DNA of 64,000 nt from Desulfomonile tiedjei (lineage in GTDB: Bacteria > Desulfobacterota > Desulfomonilia > Desulfomonilales > Desulfomonilaceae), in contig JACRDG010000070.1 in NCBI GenBank assembly GCA_016218715.1, forward strand, positions 1-64,000, written 5' to 3'. Each line of letters starts with the position of its first letter. Positions within the stretch are counted from its first letter, which is position 1. Shown one piece after another: positions 1-8,448 of the stretch. Position numbers and translations under genes: made by a program. The notes below the pieces were generated by a model. It did no database searches, had not been told where the DNA came from, and saw only the letters and a list, made by a program, of their open reading frames with translations.

Positions 1-330
1 CCAGCCACTACGGGAACCTGGGCATCGTGCTCCAGGTCCGGGGCGATCTGGACGGTGCCGACCAGATGTATCGGAAGGCGCTCGAGATCAACGAGAAGCT
101 GGGGCGTTTGGAGGGCATGGCCAGCCAATACGGGAACCTGGGCATCGTGCTCCGGGTCCGGGGCGATCTGGACGGTGCCGACCAGATGTATCGGAAGGCG
201 CTCGAGATCGACGAGAAGCTGGGGCGTTTGGAGGGCATGGCAAACCAATACGGGAACCTGGGCATCGTGCTCCAGGACCGGGGCGATCTGGACGGTGCCG
301 ACCAGATGTATCGGAAGGCGCTCGAGGTTG
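1..330 (+). repeat. 120-bp near-identical coding tandem repeat
   Basis: Period is exactly 120 bp (40 codons). Copy 1 (1-120) and copy 2 (121-240) differ at three bases. Copy 3 (241-~330) carries a few changes and then diverges at the gene's 3' end. The array continues beyond the left edge. Confidence 0.9.
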
Positions 331-425
331 CGGAACGTCTGGGTTCATCTTACCTGATTACCCAGATCAACGGGCTGCTTCGCTCCTTACCCAAGCCAAC
401 CTCCGACATTGCGAATGAGGAGTGA
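1..425 (+). CDS. TPR-repeat protein, C-terminal part (5' end outside window)
   Basis: The frame is open from the first bases (codons begin at 3) and stops at 423-425, so only the C-terminal ~140 residues are visible. They form three and a half 40-residue helical repeats of the type YGNLGIVLQVRGDL-DGADQMYRKALEI, a tetratricopeptide pattern of the longer 40-42-residue kind seen in kinesin-light-chain-like and signalling TPR proteins. Such arrays bind proteins; nothing visible gives a catalytic role. The final repeat diverges into a short tail ending SDIANEE. At DNA level repeats 1-120 and 121-240 differ at only three positions, so the array has expanded or been homogenised recently. Family certain, function unknown. 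Confidence 0.85.
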   Translation, partial: SHYGNLGIVLQVRGDLDGADQMYRKALEINEKLGRLEGMASQYGNLGIVLRVRGDLDGADQMYRKALEIDEKLGRLEGMANQYGNLGIVLQDRGDLDGADQMYRKALEVAERLGSSYLITQINGLLRSLPKPTSDIANEE

Positions 426-1856
426 CCGGTACTCACACTCGTTAGGATCGGTGAACGAAGCCACCCCACCCCCAAGAGCCCGATCACGATCTCTGCTGGC
501 ATTCGGTTCTCTACAAAGAGAGTTCACTGCATGCCCAATATTAACTACCACACCTACCGGGGCCAGAGGATCGTCTGAGCAGGCAGAGGTCAACCTCCTG
601 ATATTTCATCCCCGTCTACATTTACGGAATCCTTTCTGAGCCGACATCGCTACTTCCTCGTCGTGCTCAGAGCCAGTCGATTTCGCAAGAGTTTTAGCCC
701 GCTAACGCGGGTTTCACGCCGCATGGCCATGAGCCCGTTTCAACAGCGAACGCGCCGGAACTCATCCGTGAGATTACGCGCGTCCGGAGGATCTCCTCCG
801 TCGGTACCAAGGCTTATTAAACACACAGTCGCGAGTCTCGGTGCGTTCGGAGTGTACAGAAAACCAACACAAATCCGATGGCACGAGGAAAGACATCCTG
901 TAACCTGGCCTGGAGCCGCTCAAATTCAAGGTTTCATACGATTGCGCTGTCAAACGAGGCATCCTGATACCCTCACCGTGCCCTCTCCCAAAGGGAGAGG
1001 GAAATCACCGGCAGGATGCGGGCGCCACTGGGAGTCGCCTCTCCCGGCGCGAGAGCAATGAACAGACCCTGGTTGGACCTCGACCGACAGCCGGAGACGC
1101 CCCTCCTAAAGGGAGAGATCCGCTATTCTTCCCCTCTCCCAAAGAGAGACGGACTATTCCCCGCTCTTGATCGCCTCCCTCTCCTTTTGGGAGAGGGTCA
1201 GGGTGAGGGTTCTTCAAACCATTCAAACCCAGTCTTGTTACGATTTTCTGCACAACCCGAGTTTTGATACAGCCTCCTTGCCCTGCCCACGGGGGAAGGT
1301 GGGCACAGATGGGCATACAGGGATTCTCGAAACTCTCGCGTAAAGGGGTCGCACTGCTGGACCACTCAGCAGTGGCACCCATCAGTGAATCCGTGATTAC
1401 ATTCGAGAGCTGCTACAGTGCGATTTCACGGGACGCAGCAAGCCGCGCCCTTACAGCACCCTATTTCACAGTCGAGTTTGTTTTTTGTACGCTCAAGGTG
1501 AATCACGACCATTCTCTTCCCAACGCATCTCCTCACGCACTGCACCTAAACCAATCGTAATCACAACGCAATTCTGAATCTGTGCTTTCAAGGACCCTGT
1601 GGCATCGAATTTGCTCCGCACAAGGTAAAAGCTTCGAGCAGTGGAATGACCGTGCCGAGAGAAGCTGCCCAGGGAGGACGACCTGAAAACAAATGCTCGC
1701 ATCGCCCCCATGGCCCGTCAGACAGCGGAAAGCCGGTACGGCTTCGTTCGAAAGCCCCTCACTGCGCCTGCTATCCAATCGGGCGCGATCGTGAGCCACT
1801 GTAAGAAACGCCTCGGATGGACAGCCGGGCAAGAAAGTGAAAGCGAGGAGACCGAA
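426..1856. other. gene-poor intergenic region of about 1.4 kb
   Basis: Short open frames here overlap each other on both strands, lack ribosome-binding sites and resemble no family. The region holds a palindromic repeat cluster (969-1210) and an 8-bp-stem hairpin at 1352-1374 (CACTGCTG, 7-nt loop, CAGCAGTG). I see no RNA gene. Confidence 0.6.
969..1210. repeat. palindromic REP-like cluster with inverted outer copies
   Basis: The outer copies are 969-1001 (ACCCTCACC then CCCTCTCCCAAAGGGAGAGG) and the near-perfect reverse complement at 1177-1210 (CCCTCTCCTTTTGGGAGAGG then GTCAGGGTGAGGGT). Two degenerate palindromes lie between them near 1100-1118 and 1131-1150. Together this makes four hairpin-forming units in 240 bp, the outer two in opposite orientation, as in a BIME-like element. 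Confidence 0.7.
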
Positions 1857-2906
1857 ATGTTCGACTGTACTTCGGATCAGACTTCAGAATCCTTGGATGG
1901 TCGCGTGCTCTCCGCACCAGCGGAACTCCGTAATACCGCCACCGAGACCATTAATCTCAGCGAGGCGCTTGCTGCCGGGATGGAAGAGACGGGAACTTTC
2001 GACCTCAGGAGCCTCGTCTCCACCTCGCTTGGCAAGCTCCTCGACGCCCTGCCGATCCCCGCGCTGCTTGTGGACCAGTGGTACGGGGTGGTCTTCTCCA
2101 ATGAGGCCTGCTCGAAGATCGGCCTGAACGGCAACAAGATTTACGGGACCTCGTTTGTAGACCTACTCCCTCGGGGGACCGACACCAAGAAGGTCGCAGC
2201 CCTTACCGACAAGGCAGTTGCCTTGCTGGAAAGAGCCTTCGCAACACGGCGGGCGCAGCGTGCCGAAGCGATCCTGGAAGCGGGTGACCGGCGTTTGTGG
2301 GCTCGGCTCCACCTCCGAGCGGTTCGGATGGGGTCGCAACGGCATGTACTCGTTCTGGTCGAAGATCTGACCTATGAAAAGGCTCAGGCCCAGGTGAGTC
2401 GGAGAGAAGAGAACCGCCTCAGACAGACCAAAGAGGAGCTTGAAGATCGGGCCGGGCGTCTGGCAGGGGAACTGCGCGAGGTAAAAAGACAACTCGAGCA
2501 GGAGCGGGCCCTCCGGAGCCTGGCACAAGAGTCTGCGCAGGTGGCGCAACAGAAGTTCTATTTGCTCGCCGAACTCTGCCCGCACGGCATAGTCCTCATG
2601 GGGAGAGAGGGAAGCTTTGAAGGCATGAACTCCAAACTCCGAGAAACGTTCGGATACGATATCAACGACATCCCCAATACGAGCGAATGGATCGTCAAAA
2701 TGTTTCCCGATGCAGGCGAAATGCGGACCAAGGCTTCGAATTGGCTCGTCTCGTCGATTGCCGCGGATCAGGACGCATCGCAGCCGCTCACTTCAACAGT
2801 GGCCTCCAAAGAGGGGATCGAGAAGATTGCCGAGTTCACGCTCTTCCGGTTGCACGACGGGAACCATCTCATGATGTGCGAAGAGCTCGCGACCTTTGGA
2901 GAGTAG
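1857..2906 (+). CDS. PAS-domain sensor protein with coiled coil, no kinase domain
   Basis: A 349-residue protein if started at the ATG at 1857, which has GCGAGGAG six bases upstream; a longer frame from 1710 lacks such a site. Two PAS-like domains (about residues 65-180, containing LDALPIPALLVDQ, and 230-345) flank a charged coiled coil. There is no HisKA, HATPase, GGDEF or output domain, so it probably passes a signal by protein contact. The N-terminal PAS block clearly resembles that of the hybrid kinase at 33543 (SFDIR...LPIPAFLVDQ), indicating a shared lineage-specific module. The receiver/HD-GYP gene begins 47 bp downstream on the same strand, so the two are probably co-transcribed and may work together. 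Confidence 0.75.
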   Translation: MFDCTSDQTSESLDGRVLSAPAELRNTATETINLSEALAAGMEETGTFDLRSLVSTSLGKLLDALPIPALLVDQWYGVVFSNEACSKIGLNGNKIYGTSFVDLLPRGTDTKKVAALTDKAVALLERAFATRRAQRAEAILEAGDRRLWARLHLRAVRMGSQRHVLVLVEDLTYEKAQAQVSRREENRLRQTKEELEDRAGRLAGELREVKRQLEQERALRSLAQESAQVAQQKFYLLAELCPHGIVLMGREGSFEGMNSKLRETFGYDINDIPNTSEWIVKMFPDAGEMRTKASNWLVSSIAADQDASQPLTSTVASKEGIEKIAEFTLFRLHDGNHLMMCEELATFGE

Positions 2907-2953
2907 AAACATCTCTCGTGCCTTCGCCAGCTTCAGACTGAAAGGATGAGACC

Positions 2954-4225
2954 ATGAATTCCCCGTTAAACGGAGAACCGATAACCCGGCGCAAGAGTCT
3001 TTCCTTGGCGGGAGAGCGCACCGGCACGGCTATGACGAAATGGACGGACACCTTCAAGCCCGCGGCCTTCGGCCTCAGAACCCAAGATGCCCCGTTGCCG
3101 ATGACGGAGCCCCTTCCCGGTAACCGAGACTCCACTGTCCCATCCATGGGTGAACCAGCCCAAGGGAAGATTCTTGTCGTGGATGACGAGCCGGCTGTCG
3201 CGGAACTACTGGTCCGGGTCCTGACTGCTCAGGGACATACCTGCCTGTGTGCTTCTAACGGAGAGACCGCCGTCAAACTCCTGGAACGGGAAGATTTCGA
3301 TCTCATCCTCGCTGACGTCATGATGCCGGGAATGTCGGGAATCGACCTGCTGATGATTACGAGGACGCTCTTCCCTGCGGTAGCGGTGGTCATCGTGACC
3401 GGGATTCACGATCGAGAAACGGCATTTTCCGCCCTGGAACTCGGCGCATACGACTGGGTGGCGAAGCCTTTCGAAAGGGACAAGATTCTCATTACGGTTG
3501 CCGCAGCGCTGGATCGGCGACGTATAACCCTTCTCACCACAGAATATCGGAGCGCACTGGAAGAGCAGACCCGCGACATCGTCGGACAGCTCGCCGAGCG
3601 CGAGGAAGAGATCGTCCTTCGCCTCATAGCCGCGGTCGGATCTCGGGATCACGAGACCGAAGCTCACTGTCGAAGAGTCGGGGTTTCTTCCGCGGTGATC
3701 GCCAGGTATCTCGGGTGGAACACCGAGCGGCAGGACCTCATGCGCCGCGCCGCGCCGCTGCACGATGTGGGGAAGATAGCAATACCCGATGACATCCTCT
3801 TTACGCAACGATCGTTGACACAGGACGAATTCGAGGTTGTGAAGACCCATGCGAGAATAGGGGCAAAGCTCCTGGAGGGCTCCAACGTGCCCGTCGTCCG
3901 CATGGCCAGGGAGATCGCGCTTTCCCACCACGAACGCTGGGATGGATCAGGCTATCCCGAAGGGCTACACGGGGACGAGATCCCGGAAAGCGCGCGAATT
4001 GTTGCCGTTGCCGATGTTTTCGATTCCTTGACGCACGACAGATCTCACCGGCCGGCCTTCACCGAACCGGAGGCCCTTAACGTCATGTTGGTGGTCAGCC
4101 GCATTTGGGACCCGAACGTGTTTGATACCTTCCTTCGCGCGTTGCCTGAAATACGTCAGATTTACGACCGGATCGATGACCGTGAGCGTGGTTCCGTAGC
4201 TTTGCAGCGCACCGGTGCGGTGTGA
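2954..4225 (+). CDS. response regulator with HD-GYP phosphodiesterase output
   Basis: A 423-residue protein. A receiver domain spans about residues 72-190 (KILVVDDEP, phospho-acceptor D121 in LILADVMMPG, conserved lysine in AKPF). An HD-GYP domain follows at about 215-400, with the H270-D271 pair (LHDVGKIAIP) and HHERWDGSGYPEGL, so both metal-ligand and GYP motifs are intact. The family hydrolyses c-di-GMP, and phosphorylation of the receiver is expected to control that activity. The first ~70 residues are low-complexity and the true start could be further in (ATG at 3032 or 3146). It follows the PAS sensor gene by 47 bp. No cognate kinase is adjacent. Confidence 0.92.
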   Translation: MNSPLNGEPITRRKSLSLAGERTGTAMTKWTDTFKPAAFGLRTQDAPLPMTEPLPGNRDSTVPSMGEPAQGKILVVDDEPAVAELLVRVLTAQGHTCLCASNGETAVKLLEREDFDLILADVMMPGMSGIDLLMITRTLFPAVAVVIVTGIHDRETAFSALELGAYDWVAKPFERDKILITVAAALDRRRITLLTTEYRSALEEQTRDIVGQLAEREEEIVLRLIAAVGSRDHETEAHCRRVGVSSAVIARYLGWNTERQDLMRRAAPLHDVGKIAIPDDILFTQRSLTQDEFEVVKTHARIGAKLLEGSNVPVVRMAREIALSHHERWDGSGYPEGLHGDEIPESARIVAVADVFDSLTHDRSHRPAFTEPEALNVMLVVSRIWDPNVFDTFLRALPEIRQIYDRIDDRERGSVALQRTGAV

Positions 4226-4254
4226 CTCCCACACTCGGTTTCCTGAGTAGACCC

Positions 4255-4391
4255 TTTCGCAAGTTCGGTGCCGCGTGGATTACTTTCCAGAATCTTTGAT
4301 CGTCATTACAGCGAAGGCCGGAATCCAGGATTTCTGGACCCCGGCCTCCGCCGGGGTGACGTGCTAGAAACCGCGACGGTATTTGTGAAAT
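4255..4391. repeat. MITE-like intergenic element, copy 1
   Basis: Bounded by TTTCGCAAGTTCGGT (4255-4269) and the inverted ACGGTATTTGTGAAAT (4376-4391), followed by a CTTAG motif near 4398. The interior carries a different palindrome from the other copies: CCGGAATCCAGG...CCCCGGCCTCCGCCGGGG (about 4313-4358), a common REP-type hairpin. The same terminal motif bounds copies near 19009 and 24957. Confidence 0.6.
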
Positions 4392-4410
4392 CGAGTTCTT
4401 AGCGCAACCG

Positions 4411-4806
4411 CTACCACAGGACGATATACTTCCTCCCCTCTCTGAGCTCGCCTCTGAGCTTTTCCATGTGTCTCAGCGCAGCCGTTTCCCGCTCCAATTC
4501 AACCGGTTTTATTCCCAGTCGCTGCGCTAATTCTCTCGGCTCAATGCCGCCGGTTTCGGCCAACACTCCCAGGATTTTATCCTGGAGCGCGTTGGTTTGC
4601 AGGCCGCCGGTCTTGTCGCCCAATCGCTTTGCGCTGTGGACAGCCCAAGGGTCGCACGTGCGGCTGGGAGAGAGAGCGTCCATATAGCAATCTTCGCATA
4701 GTACCTGGCCATAGTGCTCGCGATCCTCTCCTTCGGGGATGTTCGCGCCGCACCCGTCACAGGTTACCCCACTCTTTGAGTCAGGCTTCTCCCGGGCACG
4801 ATTCAT
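4411..4806 (-). CDS. zinc-ribbon / winged-helix-like small protein
   Basis: A 131-residue protein with GGAAGGAA upstream of the ATG at 4806. The N-terminal half has two CxxC pairs (C16/C19 in TCDGCG and C37/C40 in LCEDC), a typical zinc-binding ribbon. The C-terminal half (about residues 70-131, ILGVLAETGGIEPRELAQRLG) reads as a helix-turn-helix or winged-helix domain ending in a strand-rich RKYIVLW. This suggests a DNA-binding or redox/metal-responsive regulator. No characterised family is recognised. A perfect inverted repeat, TCAAGA-GT-TCTTGA, lies just upstream (4825-4838) and could be its own operator. Confidence 0.75.
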   Translation of the reverse strand: MNRAREKPDSKSGVTCDGCGANIPEGEDREHYGQVLCEDCYMDALSPSRTCDPWAVHSAKRLGDKTGGLQTNALQDKILGVLAETGGIEPRELAQRLGIKPVELERETAALRHMEKLRGELREGRKYIVLW

Positions 4807-4824
4807 GGTTTGTTTCCTTCCGGT

Positions 4825-4838
4825 TCAAGAGTTCTTGA
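4825..4838. promoter_or_regulatory. inverted repeat upstream of zinc-ribbon gene
   Basis: TCAAGAGTTCTTGA is a perfect 6+6 dyad with a 2-bp centre, located 19-32 bp before the start codon of the minus-strand zinc-ribbon gene. Position and symmetry fit an operator for a dimeric repressor. The cognate protein is unknown. Confidence 0.35.
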
Positions 4839-4923
4839 CACTATTGGGAGAATTATGTTGCTCCGAAAACCTGTCTAACGATGGCCCGCTCCGCCAGGCG
4901 ACCTTGGCCCCTGCCCTGCCAGC

Positions 4924-5703
4924 TCAGCGCCCTTTCCATGACGGCTTGCGCTTTTCGAGAAACGCTTTCACCCCTTCCTGAGCGTCCTCTGTCGAGCAGA
5001 GCCGCGCGAAGGCTTCGTTCATGTATTCGAAGGCCTGACGATAATCCAGCTCGGCCGCGGCGTAGAAGGCTCGTTTGCTCAGTTGCATGGCACAGGGGCT
5101 TTTGCCGGCCAGGTTTTCGGCAAGGCGGCATGACTCCTTTTCCAGGTCTTCCCTGGGAACGACTTTGTTGACGAGACCCATTTGGAGGGCTTCTTTGGCG
5201 CCAATCACCTCTCCTCCGAGCAACAGCTCCAGTGCCCGTTTGCGTCCGACCAACCGCATTACCGGAATGACAGGACCGAGACATGAGAGGCCGATCCTGA
5301 TCGCAGTCAGCCCGAAACGAGCATCTTCTGAGGCAACGGCCAGGTCCGAGGCCGCAACCAATCCGGTCCCATTGGCGACGGCCGGCCCATGGACCTGAGC
5401 GATGACGGGCTTGCTCAACTCAGTAAGGGTGACGAGCGGCTTCTCCATCTTGTGGACCCACTCGCGATGTTCCATGGTCGTCTTTCCGAACATCTCGTTC
5501 ACATCTATACCTGCACTGAAACCTTTGCCGGCTCCCCTGAGCAGGATTGCGCGAACCTCGGGATCTTCGTCCAGCGCAAGCAGGGCTTCGTCCAACTCGA
5601 GCGCCATAGTGGTGCTGAAGGTATTCAGGTGCTCGGGCCGATTGAGGGTTACGGTTCCGACGTGAGTGTCTGACGTCTCAACCAAGATCGTCTGATATGT
5701 CAT
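4924..5703 (-). CDS. crotonase-fold enoyl-CoA hydratase/isomerase family protein
   Basis: A 259-residue protein starting at MTYQT (ATG at 5703), eight bases after AGGAGG; an upstream in-frame start is less likely. Crotonase signatures are clear: the oxyanion-hole strand GAGKGFSAGIDV and HGPAVANGTGL followed by the ASDLAVASEDARFG block. The two glutamates that catalyse hydration in enoyl-CoA hydratase are not kept: the GGGCE position reads ANGTG and the FGQPE position reads FGLTA. It is therefore probably an isomerase, hydrolase or lyase-type member and not a classical hydratase. It lies 3' of the acyl-CoA/Liv operon on the same strand and may act on the same CoA intermediates, although a plus-strand gene (5953) intervenes. 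Confidence 0.85.
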   Translation of the reverse strand: MTYQTILVETSDTHVGTVTLNRPEHLNTFSTTMALELDEALLALDEDPEVRAILLRGAGKGFSAGIDVNEMFGKTTMEHREWVHKMEKPLVTLTELSKPVIAQVHGPAVANGTGLVAASDLAVASEDARFGLTAIRIGLSCLGPVIPVMRLVGRKRALELLLGGEVIGAKEALQMGLVNKVVPREDLEKESCRLAENLAGKSPCAMQLSKRAFYAAAELDYRQAFEYMNEAFARLCSTEDAQEGVKAFLEKRKPSWKGR

Positions 5704-5879
5704 TTTGCTGTCCTCCTGAGATCCCACGAGGCGTGGATACGAAATTTAGGTGCCGTGTCCGTGTGAGTCGAATCGGCGAAAAACAGGCAAGGCGTTACTG
5801 CAAAAGCCCTGGTTGCACCATCCTCCGAGCATACGTTACCCCGGTCGCTGCGGTCAACCACGATTTGTCCTTTCAGCCC

Positions 5880-5909
5880 TTGACTTGAAGGCCGCGGATT
5901 TGATATAAG
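5880..5909 (+). promoter_or_regulatory. sigma-70-type promoter for the 5953 gene
   Basis: TTGACT (5880-5885) and TATAAG (5904-5909) are separated by 18 bp, each one mismatch from consensus. The expected start point is near 5916, giving a leader of about 37 nt before the GTG codon. Confidence 0.55.
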
Positions 5910-5952
5910 TCACCTCTATCTCTCTACAGAACCGACCTACGCTGAGGGAAGG

Positions 5953-6480
5953 GTGAAATATTTATACCTGCGCGTACTGGTGCTCCTTTTCTTTGTCGCC
6001 GGGCTCAGTCCTTGCGCGGCGTTGCGGCTCGAGGAGTACAAACCGGTACCATCCCGAAGGGCGGATGTGGAACGGGTAGTGCAGCCGGTCCACTCGCCGA
6101 AGCCAGGGCGCTCCCTGCCGGTTGAGGTCGGTCCGGCCGATTCAGGAAGAATGCCCAATCAGTGCACCCTGTTACGAGACTATATGGAACGGTTGGCCCA
6201 TATATACTATAACTCCAGCAATGCGAAGGAAGACAGGAGACTAACTCTGTTGAAGTCCAAGTATCGTCCCTTGGTCGATCAGACGCTCTCGCGTGACCTG
6301 GTGGCCGAGCTGGAGCAATACGAAGAGCTGTGCCGATGCATGCACGATATGCGGGCCTCCGGGCTGAGCATGCCGGAGATATATGCCCGCCGCAGTTGTG
6401 GCCGCACTACCACCAAAGAAAAAAGACTCGAGATCATAGCCAAGTGCAGATCCTGCCCTCCGCTCGCGTCGTCGGAATGA
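5953..6480 (+). CDS. exported cysteine-rich hypothetical protein
   Basis: A 175-residue protein from a GTG start at 5953 with GAGGGAAGG just upstream. The N-terminus is a signal peptide (MKYLYLRVLVLLFFVAG, then LSPCAA), so the product is probably periplasmic; LSPC is a poor lipobox. The mature part is charged, with cysteines concentrated near the C-terminus (LCRCMHDM, RRSCGR, KCRSCPP), suggesting disulfides or metal binding. No family is recognised. It is the only plus-strand gene inside an otherwise minus-strand block and has its own good promoter. Confidence 0.65.
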   Translation: MKYLYLRVLVLLFFVAGLSPCAALRLEEYKPVPSRRADVERVVQPVHSPKPGRSLPVEVGPADSGRMPNQCTLLRDYMERLAHIYYNSSNAKEDRRLTLLKSKYRPLVDQTLSRDLVAELEQYEELCRCMHDMRASGLSMPEIYARRSCGRTTTKEKRLEIIAKCRSCPPLASSE

Positions 6481-6498
6481 GGCTCTGGAGCCGAGGCC

Positions 6499-6891
6499 CT
6501 ACCTCACGCTCAGAACCGGGCATGGGGCATTGAGTATTACGTGGCGGGCACTGGACCCGAAAATGAGCTTCCCAACGGGCGAGATCTTCTTCACCCCCAC
6601 AACGATTTGATCGATATCGTGCTCCCGAGCAAATTCTACCAGGTCTTCCCCGGGGGTTAGGCCTCGGATCAGCAGGTGGGTTTCGACAGGAATCCCGCTC
6701 TCAGACATGATGCTTTTTGCGAACTCGAGGCCCTCTTCCGCGTGTTCGATCTCGTTCGGTTCGGTCTGGTTCTCTCCCAAGAGCGAAGTGACCACATACA
6801 CTTTGCCCTGGAAAGCCAGGGCATGCTTCTTTGCGAGGTCCAGGGCATCTTTGGCCTGCTGCGACCCGTCATAACCCACCAGGATGTTCAT
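6499..6891 (-). CDS. universal stress protein (UspA family)
   Basis: A 130-residue single Usp domain beginning MNILVGYDGS. The ATP-binding signature (Gly-2x-Gly-9x-Gly-Ser) is readable near the C-terminus as GVKK...GKLIFGSS followed by NAPCPVLSV. Such proteins bind ATP and form dimers in stress adaptation. The start has GGGAGGAG ten bases upstream. It follows livF by 37 bp on the same strand and is probably the last gene of the Liv operon. Confidence 0.9.
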   Translation of the reverse strand: MNILVGYDGSQQAKDALDLAKKHALAFQGKVYVVTSLLGENQTEPNEIEHAEEGLEFAKSIMSESGIPVETHLLIRGLTPGEDLVEFAREHDIDQIVVGVKKISPVGKLIFGSSARHVILNAPCPVLSVR

Positions 6892-6930
6892 GGGGTTTTT
6901 ACTCCTCCCTCTCCCACACGAGAGCAGCCG

Positions 6931-7629
6931 TTATACGGCGAGGTAACGCTTTACGACCTCTTCATTCGCCCAGATCGCTTCCATGCTCCCCTCATGCACG
7001 ATTATCCCTTTTTCCAGAATGTATCCGTACTCGCAAACTTGTTTGCAGAACTTGAGGTTCTGGTCCGCCAAAAGCAGCGTCAAACCGTGCTGCCGGATCT
7101 CGCCGATGGTTTCGACGAGCTTGCGCACGACGAGAGGTGCGAGTCCTTCTGAAGGCTCATCGAGCAGGACCAGGCTTGGATTCATCATAAGGGCGCGGCC
7201 CAGGCTCAGCATTTTTTTTTCGCCCCCCGAGAAGCTCAGTCCCTTTTGCTTTCGCCGGTCCGCGAGCACGGGGAACAACTGTTCCACCTTCTCCCGAGTC
7301 CAGTAACCGGGGCGTTTGCACACGCGCCTTGCCAGTTCCAGGTTCTCCTCGCAGGTCAGGTCCGGGAATATGCGCAGGTCATCGGGCATGTAGCTGATGC
7401 CGTTCTTGGCGACTTCGTATGGGGGGAGACCCCGAATGGGGGTTCCTTCAAAGCGGATCGCACCCGTCTTCGGAGGGGTGAGCCCCATGATGGATCGAAG
7501 GGTCGTCGTCTTGCCGGCTCCATTCCTGCCCAACAATGCCACCGACTGACCTGCACGCACTGTGAGGGATACGTTTTGGAGTACGTGCGACGTACCGTAA
7601 TACGTGTTGATTTTATCCATCTCAAGCAT
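6931..7629 (-). CDS. livF: branched-chain-type ABC transporter ATPase LivF
   Basis: About 232 residues. Walker A GRNGAGKTT, ABC signature SFSGGEKKM and Walker B LVLLDEPSEGL are all present, with the short LivF-type domain plan. It energises import with LivG. The ATG at 7629 shares its A with the livG stop codon (TGATG); a GTG at 7632 is the alternative start. It sits in the livH-livM-livG-livF order. The substrate cannot be read from sequence: many Liv-type systems in anaerobes import aromatic or aliphatic acids, and the flanking ligase and dehydratase favour an organic acid here. Confidence 0.93.
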   Translation of the reverse strand: MLEMDKINTYYGTSHVLQNVSLTVRAGQSVALLGRNGAGKTTTLRSIMGLTPPKTGAIRFEGTPIRGLPPYEVAKNGISYMPDDLRIFPDLTCEENLELARRVCKRPGYWTREKVEQLFPVLADRRKQKGLSFSGGEKKMLSLGRALMMNPSLVLLDEPSEGLAPLVVRKLVETIGEIRQHGLTLLLADQNLKFCKQVCEYGYILEKGIIVHEGSMEAIWANEEVVKRYLAV

Positions 7630-8390
7630 CACTCGGCCACCTCTTCACCCAGGTACACCTCACGAACTTGGGGACTCGCCTTCACTTGCTCGGGGGTACC
7701 ATCTCCGATGATTTGTCCGCGGTGCAAAACGATCACTCGTTCCGACAGCGAGAAGACCACATCCATGTCGTGTTCGACAATCGCGAACGTGACTTCTCCC
7801 CCGTCGGACAGCTCCCGTATATTCTGAAGGATTCTCGTCCGCTCGACCGGATTCATGCCGGCCGTAGGTTCATCCAGGAAGAGCATGCTCGGCTTTGCAG
7901 CCAGAGCGATCCCCACTTCGAGCAGGCGCTGATCCCCGTGCGAGAGCGCACCGGCCCGTACGTGACTCTGTTTGAGGAGGCCGATACGGTTGAGAACACT
8001 CTCCACCTCTCGCCTTACATCCTTGTCCCGCACCGTCGATCTGAGAAAGCTGGTCGCCTTCCGCGTTACAGCCAGAACGGGAATCGCTATGTTCTCGAAT
8101 AGAGATAGATGGCCGAAGACGTTCGCTACCTGGAACGACCTGCACAGACCCCAGCGCACACGGCGGGCGATCGGCTCACGGGTAATATCTCGTCCGTGGA
8201 ACAGGATCTCCCCGGAATCGGGCGCAATCAAACCGGTCAGAATATTGATGAGCGTCGACTTGCCCGCACCGTTAGGTCCGATGATAGACGTGATTACGCC
8301 GCTCTGAAGCGAGAAGTTGAGATTCCTGGCCGTGACCACCGTGCCGAATGCCTTGTTCAGGTCACGAACTTCAAGCAGAGTAGGGTTCAT
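7629..8390 (-). CDS. livG: branched-chain-type ABC transporter ATPase LivG
   Basis: A 253-residue ATPase with Walker A GPNGAGKSTLINI, signature LSHGDQRLLEVG and Walker B MLFLDEPTAGMNP, followed by the LivG-specific C-terminal tail (GEEVAE end). GAGGAG lies eight bases before the ATG at 8390. It overlaps livF by one to four bases and lies 58 bp after livM, so expression is clearly coupled. It is the partner ATPase for LivF on the cytoplasmic side of LivHM. Confidence 0.94.
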   Translation of the reverse strand: MNPTLLEVRDLNKAFGTVVTARNLNFSLQSGVITSIIGPNGAGKSTLINILTGLIAPDSGEILFHGRDITREPIARRVRWGLCRSFQVANVFGHLSLFENIAIPVLAVTRKATSFLRSTVRDKDVRREVESVLNRIGLLKQSHVRAGALSHGDQRLLEVGIALAAKPSMLFLDEPTAGMNPVERTRILQNIRELSDGGEVTFAIVEHDMDVVFSLSERVIVLHRGQIIGDGTPEQVKASPQVREVYLGEEVAE

Positions 8391-8448
8391 TTCACGGTCT
8401 CCTCATGGCCGCGATGTGGGGATACCCAAGGGATTCACACGAGCAGTC

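Noticed and set aside
1-360. 120-bp repeats as a CRISPR array
   Set aside because: There are no spacers; the repeats are contiguous and encode in-frame TPR units.
663-1061. 132-codon plus-strand frame in the gene desert
   Set aside because: It runs into the palindromic repeat, has no ribosome-binding site and competes with antisense frames.
969-1210. Palindrome cluster as CRISPR or as a terminator set
   Set aside because: Units are irregularly spaced and in both orientations, with no U-tracts; REP-like is the better description.
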